From Colletes latitarsis (taxonomy: Eukaryota > Arthropoda > Insecta > Hymenoptera > Colletidae), in the NCBI RefSeq assembly GCF_051014445.1, contig NW_027488366.1:13968001-14032000 (forward strand): DNA of 64,000 nucleotides. Reading direction: 5' to 3'. Position numbers and translations under genes: made by a program. This document shows positions 41,796 to 53,449 of the stretch, piece by piece (position 1 is the stretch's first letter; each line of letters starts with the position of its first letter). The notes below the pieces were generated by a model that was given only the letters and a program-made list of their open reading frames with translations, did no database searches and was not told where the DNA came from.

Positions 41796-43276
41796 GAGGG
41801 GTGGCATTGGCAATATCCTTGGATATTGCCAATGCCTTTAACACCCTCCCCTGGGAAGAGATAAGGAGGGGACTCGAATATCATCGAGTCCCCCCTAGTC
41901 TCAGGGCGGTCGTCGGGGATTATCTCCGCGGCAGGTGGATCGAGTATCCGGGCCGGGATGGTGATATGCGGAGGGAGGTGTACTGCGGTGTTCCGCAGGG
42001 GTCGGTCCTCGGGCCACTCCTGTGGAACATCGCGTACGACTCGGTGTTGCGGGCCGGCCTCCCCGACGGCGTCAGCACGGTGTGTTATGCGGATGACACA
42101 CTGGTGCTGGCCGTCGGGGCGCACTGGGGGAGGGCCATGCGTCGCGCGGAGGAGGGGTCGCAACGCGTCGTCGACCGGATCAGGGGGATGGGGATGACGG
42201 TGGCGGTCCATAAGACCGAGGTGATTGCGTTTCATTCACCTCGGCAGGATCCGCCACCCCCTCTGATCCGGGTGGGTGGGGCTGACATCGAGGTGAAGCC
42301 CCAGAACAGGTATCTGGGGCTGATCCTCGATAGCCACTGGCGTTTCGAGGAGCATTTCCGCTGCCTGGTCCCCCGGTTGGAAAGGATGGTTGCGGCTCTG
42401 GGCCGGATCCTGCCCAACCTGGGGGGCCCGGCGGGCCGAGTTCGTCGCCTCTATGTGGCAATGGTCCATTCGGTGGCCCTATACGGGGCCCCCATCTGGG
42501 CGGACGACCTGGCTGCCTCCCGGCGCAGCATGACTATGCTGCGTCGGGTGCAGAGGCGCATGGCGCTCAGGGTCGTCCGCGGGTATCGGACCATGTCACA
42601 TGAGGCGGCGACGGTTCTAGCGGGGATGCCGCCCATGGACCTGCTCGCGCGGTCGCACGCGGTGATGTACCGGCACCGCGTCGACCGTCGCGCGGGGGTG
42701 GGGGCGGTCCCGGGCGGGCAGGAACCTGCTTGGGGCGATTTGAAGCGCCAGGCCCGGCAGTCCGTGTTGCTCGCGTGGCAGGAGCGGCTGGCTCTGCCAA
42801 CCGCGGGGCACCGGACTGTCGGGGCTGTTCGGCCACTCCTGAAGGAGTGGCTGGACAGAGGCCATGGCAGCCTCACCTACCGGCTGGCACAGGTATTTTC
42901 CGGGCATGGCAGCTTCGGAAGATACCTGTGCCGGATAGGGAAGGAGCCGACGGCGCGTTGCTGCCACTGCGACGCTGAGCAGGACACGGCGGATCATACC
43001 CTGGAGGTATGCCCCGCGTGGGAGGGGGAGCGCCGTGTCCTGGTCGGCGTCGTCGGGCGGGATGTCTCGCTGCCGGGCGTGGTGCGCGCCATGCTCGGTA
43101 GCGAGGAGAAGTGGAGGGCCGTGGCCTCCTTCTGCGAGAACGTAATGTTGCAGAAGGAGGCCGCGGGGAGGGAGCGCGAGCTTCAGCGGCGCGCTGAAGC
43201 TCGCGCTCGTGCGGTGGCCCGAGGTCGTCGCCCGGTCGCGAGGCGTCGCGGGCGGCCACCTCGGCGTGGCGGATGA
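41796..43276 (+). pseudogene. R1-clade ORF2, partial: RT catalytic core to C-terminal zinc finger
   Basis: Reverse transcriptase of a non-LTR retrotransposon, truncated at the N-terminus but otherwise free of stops. An ATG in satellite at 41765 gives a fortuitous 503-codon frame whose first ten residues are satellite-encoded. Numbered from there, RT motif A is LDIANAF (D20), motif B is GVPQGSVLGP (from residue 75) and motif C is YADD (108-111), so all three catalytic aspartates are present. The thumb region follows, with YLGLILD and LYGAPIWADDL. Near the C-terminus lies the C-x2-C-x8-H-x4-C finger (C399, C402, H411, C416), then a basic tail. The apurinic-like endonuclease that would choose the target is absent, so this copy cannot move on its own. 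Confidence 0.95.
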
Positions 43277-43792
43277 CCTAGGCTGGGAGGGGGGTCCTGA
43301 GGGGACCCTCCTCCCGCCAGGCGGCGCCGGGTCGGACCGGTTGGGGGTAGGAGTGCCTCCCCCTACCGGTCCGACGCAAGGGGAGGCACCCTCGGCGGTC
43401 TGGTGCGGCCATGAACGCCCGGCCGCCGAGGGGTGGAAACGGGGTCGCGGGCGGTTGCGAGTTGGGGCTCGCAGCCGCCACTAAACGCGGCCCCGGGACG
43501 GATAGCGGCGGGATGGAGTGGCCCCGTCCCGCCGCTATGAGGCAGTGTGTCTACTGGGGGGACCGATTGTCCCCCCGGGGGATGGGCGCGAAAGCGCGGG
43601 CACGGGGAGGATACCGGAAGAATGCTTCGAGCGATTCCCGGTATCCTCCCAAAGCGTGCCGAAGGGTCACCGTGGGGTTTTTAGTGGGTAGGTCCCGCGC
43701 CTGTCGTTGTACGGGCGCGGGGAATCCCACACACCCCTCCCACCTCTCCCCAAGGAGGTGGGAGGGAGTCTTTCGAAGATTTTCCCCACGAC
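43277..43792 (+). other. 3' UTR of R1-clade copy 2, hairpin row
   Basis: Same length (516 bp) and same hairpins as copy 1, offset by 26844 bp: for example 43285-43315, 43331-43375 and 43605-43650. The five substitutions I find between the two UTRs fall in loops or spacers. One changes a GCGC-AAAA-GCGC loop to GAAA, a GNRA-type tetraloop. Confidence 0.85.
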
Positions 43793-43812
43793 AAAAAAAA
43801 AAAAAAAAAAAA
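43793..43812 (+). other. Poly(A) tail of copy 2
   Basis: A run of 20 A between the 3' UTR and the right target duplication. Confidence 0.95.
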
Positions 43813-43826
43813 GTATGAGCCTGATG
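43813..43826 (+). repeat. Right target-site duplication of R1-clade copy 2
   Basis: This is the second copy of GTATGAGCCTGATG. Satellite resumes in register with AGGGCAAATCC. Confidence 0.93.
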
Positions 43827-45660
43827 AGGGCAAATCCTAGACCTAACCCAGACCTAACATGCGTTATCCTCTAAAATATTTATCGAGACCAGGTTTAATT
43901 GAATGTTTCAGTGTGGTACCACATTACTACGTGATCCAAACCAGAAAAAACCCAGGATCCGTTCAACAAGTATGTGAAGAATGCGAAAGTATGAGTCTGA
44001 TGAGTGAAAATCCCAGGGCTAACCTAGACCTAACATGCGTTATCCTCTAAAATATTTATCCAGACCAGGTTTCATTGAATGTTTCAGCGTGGTACCACAT
44101 TACTACGTGATCCAATCCAGAAATAGCCCAGGATCTAGCCATGAAGTATGAGATATATGCGAAAGAATGAGCCTGATGAGAGCAAATCCCAGACCTGTCC
44201 CAGACCTAACATGCGTTATCTTCTAAAATATTGATCGAAACCAGGTTTAATCGACTGTTTCAGTGTGGTACCACATTACTACGTGATCCAAACCAGAAAA
44301 AACCCAGGATCAGTTCAACAATTATATGGAAAACGCGTTCGTATGAGCCTGATGAGGGCGAATCCCAGACCTATCTCAGACCTAACTTGCGTTATCCTCT
44401 AAAATATTGATCCAAACCAGGTTTAATTGACAGTTTCAGTGTGGTACCACATTACTACGATATCCAATCCAGAAATAGCCCAGGATCTAGCCATGAAGTA
44501 TGAGAAATATGCGAAAGCATGAGCCTGACGAGGGCAAATCCTAGAACTGACCCAGACCTAACATGCGTTATCCTCTAAAATATTTATCATGACCAGGTTT
44601 AATTGATTGTTTCAGTGTGGTCCCACATTACTACGTGATCCAAACCAGAAAAAACCCAGGATCCGTTCAACAAGTATGTGAAGAATGCGAAAGTATGAGT
44701 CTGATGAGTGAAAATCCCAGGCCTAACCTAGACCTAACATGCGTTATCCTCAAAAATATTGATCGAAACCTGGTTTAATCGACTGTTTCAGTGTGGTACC
44801 ACATTACTACGTGACCCAAACCAGAAAAAACTCAGGATCTGTTCAACAAGTATGTGAAAAACGCGAAAGTATGAGCCCTCATCAGGCTAATCCCAGACCT
44901 ATCCCAGACCTAACTTGCGTTATCCTCTAAAATATTGATCCAAACCAGGTTTAATTGACTGTTTCTGTGTGGTACCACATTACTACGTGATCCAAACCAG
45001 AAATAGCCCAGGATCTAGCCATGAAGTATGAGCAATATGCGAAAGTATGAGCCTGATGAGAGCAAATCCCAGACCTAACCTAGACCTAACATGAATTATT
45101 CTCTAAAATATTGATCGAAACCAGGTTTAATTGACTGTTTCAGTGTGGTACCACATTACTACGTGATCCAAACAAGAAATAGCCCAGGATCTAGCCATGA
45201 AGTATGAGAAATATGCGAAAGTATGAGCCTGATGAGAGCAAATCCCAGACCTAACCTAGACCTAACATGAATTATTCTCTAAAATATTGATCAAAACCAG
45301 GTTTAATTGACTGTTTCAGTGTGGTACCACATTACTACGTGATCCAATCCAGAAACTGCCCAGGATCTAGCCATGAAGAATGAGAAATATGCGAAAGTAT
45401 GACCCTGATGAAGGCAAATCCCAGGCCTAACCTAGACTTAACATGCGTTGTCCTCTAAAATATTGATGGAAACCAGGTTTAATTGACTGTTTCAGTGTTG
45501 TACCACATTACTACGTGATCCAAACCAGCAGAAACCCAGGATCTGTTCAACAAGTATGTGAAAAACGCGAAAGTATGAGCCTGCTGAGGGCAAATCCCAG
45601 ACCTATCCCAGACTTAACTTGCGTTATCCTCTAAAATATCGAACGAAACCAGGTTCAATT

Positions 45661-46921
45661 GACTGTTTCAGCGTGGTACCACATTACTACGCGATACAAT
45701 CCAGAAACAGCCCAGAATCTAGCCATGAAGTATGAGAAGTATGCGAATGTATGAGCCTGATGAGGGCAAATCCTAGACCTAACCCAAACCTAACATGCGT
45801 TATCCTCTAAAATATTTATCAAGACCAGGTTTGATTGAATGTTTCAGTGTGGTACCACATTACTACGTGATCCAAACCAGAAAATACCCAGGATCCGTTC
45901 AACAAGTATCTGAAGAATGCGAAGGTATGAGTCTGATGAGTGAAAATCCCAGGGCTAACCTAGACCTAACATGCGTTATCCTCTAAAATATTTATCCAGA
46001 CCAGGTTTCATTGAATGTTTCAGCGTGGTACCACATTACTACGTGACCCAAACCAGAAAAAACCCAGGATCTGTTCAACAAGTATGTCAAAAACGCGAAA
46101 GTATGAGCCTGCTGAGGGCAAATCCCAGACCTATCCCAGACCTAACTTGCGTTATCCTCTAAAATATTGAACGAAACCAGGTTCAATTGACTGTTTCAGC
46201 GTGGTACCACATTACTACGAGATCCAAACCAGAAATAGCCCAGGATCTAGCCATGAAGTATGAGAAATATGCGAAAGTATGAGCCTGATGAGAGCAAATC
46301 CCAGACCTAACCTAGACCTAACATGAATTATTCTCTAAAATATTGATCGAAACCAGGTTTAATTGACTGTTTCAGTGTGGTACCACATTACTACGCGATA
46401 CAATCCAGAAACAGCCCAGGATCTAGCCATGAAGTATGAGAAGTATGCGAATGTATGAGCCTGATGAGGGCAAATCCTAGACCTAACCCAAACCTAACAT
46501 GCGTTATCCTCTAAAATATTTATCAAGACCAGGTTTGTTTGAATGTTTCAGTGTGGTACCACATTACTACGTGATCCAAACCAGAAAATACCCAGGATCC
46601 GTTCAACAAGTATCTGAAGAATGCGAAGGTATGAGTCTGATGAGTGAAAATCCCAGGGCTAACCTAGACCTAACATGCGTTATCCTCTAAAATATTTATC
46701 CAGACCAGGTTTCATTGAATGTTTCAGCGTGGTACCACATTACTACGTGACCCAAACCAGAAAAAACCCAGGATCTGTTCAACAAGTATGTCAAAAACGC
46801 GAAAGTATGAGCCTGCTGGGGGCAAATCCCAGACCTATCCCAGACCTAACTTGCGTTATCCTCTAAAATATTGAACGAAACCAGGTTCAATTGACTGTTT
46901 CAGCGTGGTACCACATTACTA
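45661..46921 (+). repeat. 704-bp (four-monomer) spaced duplication
   Basis: Segments of about 550 bp at 45661-46217 and 46365-46921 match almost fully. Both carry the private variants ACGCGATACAATCC, GAGAAGTATGCGAATG and AAGTATCTGAAG. The copies differ by isolated changes, such as TTGATTG versus TTGTTTG. Confidence 0.75.
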
Positions 46922-49900
46922 CGTGATACAATCCAGAAACAGCCCAGGATCTAGCCATGAAGTATGAGAAATATGCGAAAGTATGAACCTGATGAGAGCA
47001 AATCCCAGACCTAACCTAGACCTAACATGAATTATTCTCTAAAATACTGATCAAAACCAGGTTTAATTGACTGTTTCAGTGTGGTGCCACATTACTACGT
47101 GATCCAATCCAGAAACAGCCCAGGATCTAGCCATGAAGTATGAGAAATATGCGAAAGAATGACCCTGATGAAGGCAAATCCCAGGCCTAACCTAGACCTA
47201 ACATGCGTTGTCCTCTAAAATATTGATCGAAACCTGGTTTAATCGACTGTTTCCGTGTGGTACCACATTACTACGTGATCCAAACCAGAAAAAACCCAGG
47301 ATCCGTTCAACAAGTATGTGAAGAATGCGAAAGTATGAGTCTGATGAGTGAAAATCTCCAGGCCTAACCTAGACCTAACATGCATTATCCTCAAAAATAT
47401 TGATCGAAACCTGGTTTAATCGACTGTTTCAGTGTGGTACCACATTACTACGTGACCCAAACCAGAAAAAACCCAGGATCTGTTCAACAAGTATGTGAAA
47501 AACGCGAAAGTATGAGCCTGATGAGGGCAAATCCCAGACCTATCGCAGACCTAACTTACGTTATCCTCTAAAATATTGATCCAAACCAGGTTTAATTGAC
47601 AGTTTCAGTGTGGTACCACATTACTACGAGATCCAAACCAGAAATAGCCCAGGATCTAGCCATGAAGTATGAGAAATATGCGAAAGTATGAGCCTGACGA
47701 GGGCAAATCCTAGAACTGACCCAGACCTAACATGCGTTATCCTCTAAAATATTTATCATGACCAGGTTTAATTGATTGTTTCAGTGTGGTCCCACATTAC
47801 TACGTGATCCAAACCAGAAAAAACCCAGGATCCGTTCAACAAGTATGTGAAGAATGCGAAAGTATGAGTCTGATGAGTGAAAATCCCAGGCCTAACCTAG
47901 ACCTAACATGCGTTATCCTCAAAAATATTGATCGAAACCTGGTTTAATCGACTGTTTCAGTGTGGGACCACATTACTACGTGACCCAAACCAGAAAAAAC
48001 TCAGGATCTGTTCAACAAGTATGTGAAAAACGCGAAAGTATGAGCCTGATGAGGGCGAATCCCAGACCTATCCCAGACCTAACTTGCGTTATCCTCTAAA
48101 ATATTGATCGAAACCAGGTTTAATCGAATGTTTCAGTGTGGTACCACATTGCTACGTGATCCAAACCAGAAAAAACCCAGTATCAGTTCAACAAGTATGT
48201 GAAAAACGCGAAAGTATGAGCCTGATGAGGGCGAATCCCAGACCTATCCCAGACCTAACTTGCGTTATCCTCTAAAATATTGATCAAAACCAGGTTTAAT
48301 TGACTGTTTCAGCGTGGTACCACATTACTACGTGATACAATCCAGAAACAGCCCAGGATCTAGCCATGAAGTATGAGAAATATGCGAAAGTATGAGCCTG
48401 ATGAGGGCAAATCCTAAACCTAACCTAGGCCTAACATGAATTATTCTCTAAAATATTGATCGAAACCCGGTTTAATTGATTGGTTCAGCGTGGTCCCACA
48501 TTACTACGTGATGCAAACCAGAAAAAACCCAGGATCTCTTCAACAAGGATGTGAAAAACGCGAAAGTATGAGCCTGATGAGGGCGAATCCCAGACCTATC
48601 CCAGACCTAACTTGCGTTATCCACTAAAATATTGATCGAAACCTGGTTTAATCGACTGTTTCAGTGTGGTACCACATTACTACGTGATCCAAACCAGAAA
48701 AAACCCAGGATCCGTTCAACAAGTATGTGAAGAATGCGAAAGTATGAGTCTGATGAGTGAAAATCCCAGGCCTAACCTAGACCTAACATGCGTTATCCTT
48801 AAAAATATTGATCCAAACCAGGTTTAATTGATTGGTTCAGTGTGGTACCACACTACTACGTGATCCAAACCAGAAACAAACCAGGATTTGTTCAACAAGT
48901 ATGTGAAAAACGCGAAAGTATGAGCCTGATGAGGGCAAATCCCAGACCTATCCCAGACCTAACTTACGTTATCCTCTAAAATATTGAGCGAAACCAGGTT
49001 TAATTGACTGTCTCAGTGTTGTACTTCATTACTACGTGCTGCAATCCAGAAAAGGCCCAGGATCTGTTCAACAAGTATGTGAAAATCGCGAAAGTGTGAG
49101 CCTGATGAGGGCAAATCCCAGACCTATCCCAGACCTAACTTGCGTTATCCTCTAAAATATTGATCGAAACCAGATTTAATTGACTGTTTCAGTGTGGTAC
49201 CACATTACTGCGTGATCCAATCCAGTAAAAACCCAGGATCCGTTCAACAAGTTTGTGAAGAATGCGAAAGTATGAGTCTGATGAGTGAAAATCCCAGGCC
49301 TAACCTAGACCTAACATGCGTTATCCTCAAAAATATTGATCCAAACCAGGTTTAATCGACTGTTTCAGTGTGGTACCACATTACTACGTGATCCAAACCA
49401 GAAAAAACCCTCGATCAGGTCAACATGCATGTTAAAACTGCGGAAGCATGAGCCTGATGAGGGCGAACCCCAGACCTATCCCAGACCTAACTTGCGTTAT
49501 CCTCTAAAATATTGATCGAAACCAGGTTTAATTGATTGTTTCAGCGTGGTACCACATTACTACGTGATACAATCCAGAAACAGACCAGGATCTAGCCATG
49601 AAGTATGAGTAATATGCGAATGTATGAGCCTGATGAGGGCAAATCCTAGACCTAACCCAAACCTAACATGCGTTATCCCCTAAAATATTTATCAGGACCA
49701 GGTTTAATTGAATGTTTCAGTGTGGTACCACATTACTACGTGAACCAAACCAGAAAATACCCAGGATCCGTTCAACAAGTATGTGAAGAATGCGAAAGTA
49801 TGAGTCTGATGAGTGAAAATCCCAGGGCTAACCTAGACCTAACATGCGTTATCCTCTAAAATATTTATCCAGACCAGGTTTCATTGAATGTTTCAGCGTG

Positions 49901-52403
49901 GTACCACATTACTACGTGATCCAATCCAGAAATAGCCCAGGATCTAGCCATGAAGTATGAGATATATGCGAAAGAATGAGCCTGATGAGAGCAAATCCCA
50001 GACCTGTCCCAGACCTAACATGCGTTATCTTCTAAAATATTGATCGAAACCAGGTTTAATCGACTGTTTCAGTGTGGTACCACATTACTACGTGATCCAA
50101 ACCAGAAAAAACTCAGGATCTGTTCAACAAGTATGTGAAAAACGCGAAAGTATGAGCCTGATGAGGGCGAATCCCAGACCTATCCCAGACCTAACTTGCG
50201 TTATCCTCTAAAATATTGATCGAAACCAGGTTTAATCGACTGTTTCAGTGTGGTACTACATTGCTACGTGATCCAAACCAGAAAAAACCCAGTATCAGTT
50301 CAACAAGTATGTGAAAAACGCGAAAGTATGAGCCTGATGAGGGCGAATCCCAGACCTATCCCAGACCTAACTTGCGTTATCCTCTAAAATATTGATCCAA
50401 ACCAGGTTTAATTGACAGTTTCAGTGTGGTGCCACGTTACTACGAGATCCAAACCAGAAATAGCCCAGGGTCTAGCCATGAAGTATGAGAAATATGCGAA
50501 AGCATGAGCCTGATGAGGGCAAATCCTAGACCTAACCTAGGCCTAACATGAATTATTCTCTAAAATATTGATCGAAACCAGGTTTAATTGATTGGTTCAG
50601 CGTGGTCCCACATTACTACGTGATCCAAACCAGAAAAAACCCAGGATCCGTTCAACAAGTATGTGAAGAATGCGAAAGTATGAGTCTGATGAGTGAAAAT
50701 CCCAGGCCTAACCTAGACCTAACATGCGTTATCCTCAAAAATATTGATCGAAACCTGGTTTAATCGACTGTTTCAGTGTGGTACCTCATTACTGTGTGAT
50801 CCAAACCAGAAAATAACCCAGGATCTGTTCAACGAGTATGTGGAAAACGCGTTAGTATGAGCCTGATGAGGGCGAATCCCAGACCTATCTCAGACCTAAC
50901 TTGCGTTATCCTCTAAAATATTTATCCAGACCAGGTTTCATTGAATGTTTCAGCGTGGTACCACATTACTACGTGATCCAATCCAGAAATAGCCCAGGAT
51001 CTAGCCGTGAAGTATGAGATATATGCGAAAGTATGAGCCTGATGAGGGCAAATCCCAGACCCATCCCAGACATAACATGCGTTATCCTCAAAAATATTAA
51101 TCGAAACCAGGTTTAGTCGACTGTTTCAGTGTGGTCCCACATTACTACGTGATCCAAACCAGAAAAAACCCAGGATCCGTTCAACAAGTATGTGAAGAAT
51201 GCGAAAGTATGAGTCTGATGAGTGAAAATCCCAGGCCTAACCTAGACCTAACATGCGTTATCCTCAAAAATATTGATCGAAACCTGGTTTAATCGACTGT
51301 TTCAGTGTGGTACCACATTACTACGTGACCCAAACCAGAAAAAACTCAGGATCTGTTCAACAAGTATGTGAAAAACGCGAAAGTATGAGCCTGATGAGGG
51401 CGAATCCCAGACCTATCCCAGACCTAACATGCGTTATCTTCTAAAATATTGATCGAAACCAGGTTTAATCGACTGTTTCAGTGTGGTACCACATTACTAC
51501 GTGATCCAAACCAGAAAAAACCCAGGATCAGTTCAACAAGTATGTGGAAAACGCGTTAGTATGAGCCTGATGAGGGCGAATCCCAGACCTATCTCAGACC
51601 TAACTTGCGTTATCCTCTAAAATATTGATCGAAACCAGGTTTAATTGACTGTTTCAGCGTGGTACGACATTACTACGTGATCCAATCCAGAAATAGCCCA
51701 GGATCTAGGCATGAAGTATGAGAAATATGCGAAAGTATGAGCCTGACGAGGGCAAATCCTAGACCTAACCCAGACCTACCATGCGTTATCCTCTAAAATA
51801 TTTATCATGACCAGGTTTAATTGATTGTTTCAGTGTGGTCCCACATTACTACGTGATCCAAACCAGAAAAAACCCAGGATCCGTTCAACAAGTATGTGAA
51901 GAATGCGAAAGTATGAGTCTGATGAGTGAAAATCCCACGCCTAACCTAGACCTAACATGCATTATCCTCAAAAATATTGATCGAAACCTGGTTTAATCGA
52001 CTGTTTCAGTGTGGTACCATATTACTACGTGACCCAAAGCAGAAAAAACCCAGGATCTGTTCAACAAGTATGTGAAAAACGCGAAAGTATGAGCCTGATG
52101 AGGGCAAATCCCAGACCTATCCCAGACCTAACTTGCGTTATCCTCTAAAATATTGATCCAAACCAGGTTTAATTGACTGTTTCTGTGTGGTACCACATTA
52201 CTACGTGATCCAAACCAGAAATAGCCCAGGATCTAGCCATGAAGTATGAGAAATATGCGAAAGTATGAGCCTGATGAGAGCAAATCCCAGACCTAACCTA
52301 GACCTAACATGAATTATTCTCTAAAATATTGATCGAAACCAGGTTTAATTGACTGTTTCAGTGTGGTACCACATTACTACGTGATCCAAACAAGAAATAG
52401 CCC

Positions 52404-53449
52404 GTTTTGCACAAAGTGTGGAGGATGGGTTAACATTGATACCTGAGGGTTCGGAAGCCGATTATCTGGCGATTGTTCTGACTAAACTCATAGGTCCCGC
52501 ACGAAGGTGCACCTTAGAGCATAAATTCGTGAGTGTTAGCGAATTGATTAAACATTTAAAAAAGAGATTCGCGCCGGGAAAAAGTTTGTCGTATTTCCAA
52601 GTAGACATCGCGAGTTTACGTATTCGCGAGGGTGAAAGTTTGCGACAGTACGTCGACAGGACTAGTCACCTGGTTTATTGCGCGCGCGGAGCCATTCGAG
52701 AAAGATACCGGGACAACGCCGAAGATTTCATCAAGGAGATGGAACGAGATGTTTTGGAAAATTTCATCGACGGCTTACCGGATCGTATTTCTTGGAAGGT
52801 GTCGGCTCAATTTAGAGACATACGGACTCTTGAAGATGCTTACGACGCCGTGCTGCATATAGACAGGAAACTAAGGAATCGAAGACAAATGCCCCGGAAC
52901 GAATCACCTGCACGGTGGTCACGAAAGGATCGTGGAACCGAAGATTATCGCCACCGCGACAATCAAGTGTCGTACCCTGGCTCGCCGAGTCGTTATGACC
53001 GAGGGCGGCATGCTAGAACATACGAAGGTCAAGAGGATCGAGAGGAACAACCACATGCGTCGGCATGGCCCGTGCGACAAAGGAGCCCCTTGATTTCCCC
53101 TTCGAGGCGTTCTTACGATTTTCCTAAGGATGAAGGAAATCATTATTCCATATTAAAAAATTCCGAAAGATATCGCGAACCGAAATTATATTGTTGGTAT
53201 TGTGAAACTACGGGACACGACGGGAAATCCTGTAGGAAAAATCCGCGTAATCCAAAAAACCGACGCGACTCGCGGGACTCGTCAGCCGAATCGAACGGGT
53301 CTTTAAACTTCAATCGCGCTCACCGTACCGGCGACACGATGAGCGGCAACGAAACCCGTCGTCAAAGAACAGTACACTTCGAAAACGACTCCTTATCAAA
53401 GAAACACCTGCCCCACGTCTCGAAACCAAAGTCCCAGAACTGGAATTAG
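52404..53449 (+). pseudogene. gag of Ty3/gypsy element, N-terminus missing
   Basis: Encodes the capsid/nucleocapsid precursor that would package the element RNA. The frame is open from the junction with satellite (RFAQSV before the GTG at 52418) to TAG at 53447-53449, so the true start lies in the lost 5' part. Numbered from 52418, residues 1 to about 150 look like a retrotransposon capsid region (LIKHLKKRFAPG, LRQYVDR, FIDGLPDRISW). A charged, Arg/Ser-rich stretch follows. One zinc knuckle, CWYCETTGHDGKSC (C259, C262, H267, C272; C-x2-C-x4-H-x4-C), binds RNA in this family. A slippery heptamer lies eight codons after the knuckle. The start of this CDS cannot be assigned. Confidence 0.9.

Larger units (their letters stand above)
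41796..43812 (+). mobile_element. R1-clade non-LTR retrotransposon, copy 2, 5'-truncated within RT
   Basis: A 2017-bp insertion of the same family as 16061-16983. It begins inside the reverse-transcriptase domain just before motif A and keeps the rest of RT, the C-terminal zinc finger, the hairpin-rich 3' UTR and 20 A. ORF1, the endonuclease and the N-terminal part of RT are missing. Both flanks carry a perfect 14-bp duplication. The element is strongly GC-rich compared with the satellite around it. The family could be R1 proper or a TRAS/SART/Waldo-like lineage, which I cannot decide without a phylogeny. Confidence 0.96.
43813..52403 (+). repeat. 176-bp satellite array, block III
   Basis: The same satellite in the same orientation, with no gene. 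Monomers are more varied than in block I; variants such as ATTTATCCAGACC and TTTATCATGACC recur. A local four-monomer repeat is visible: about 45661-46217 recurs at 46365-46921 with an offset of 704 bp (4 x 176). The block stops abruptly inside a monomer after AAGAAATAGCCC, where the gypsy element begins. Confidence 0.97.

Noticed and set aside
42180..43259. Several minus-strand frames of 61-141 codons opposite the R1-clade RT
   Set aside because: They are antisense shadows of a GC-rich coding region with clear RT motifs on the plus strand.
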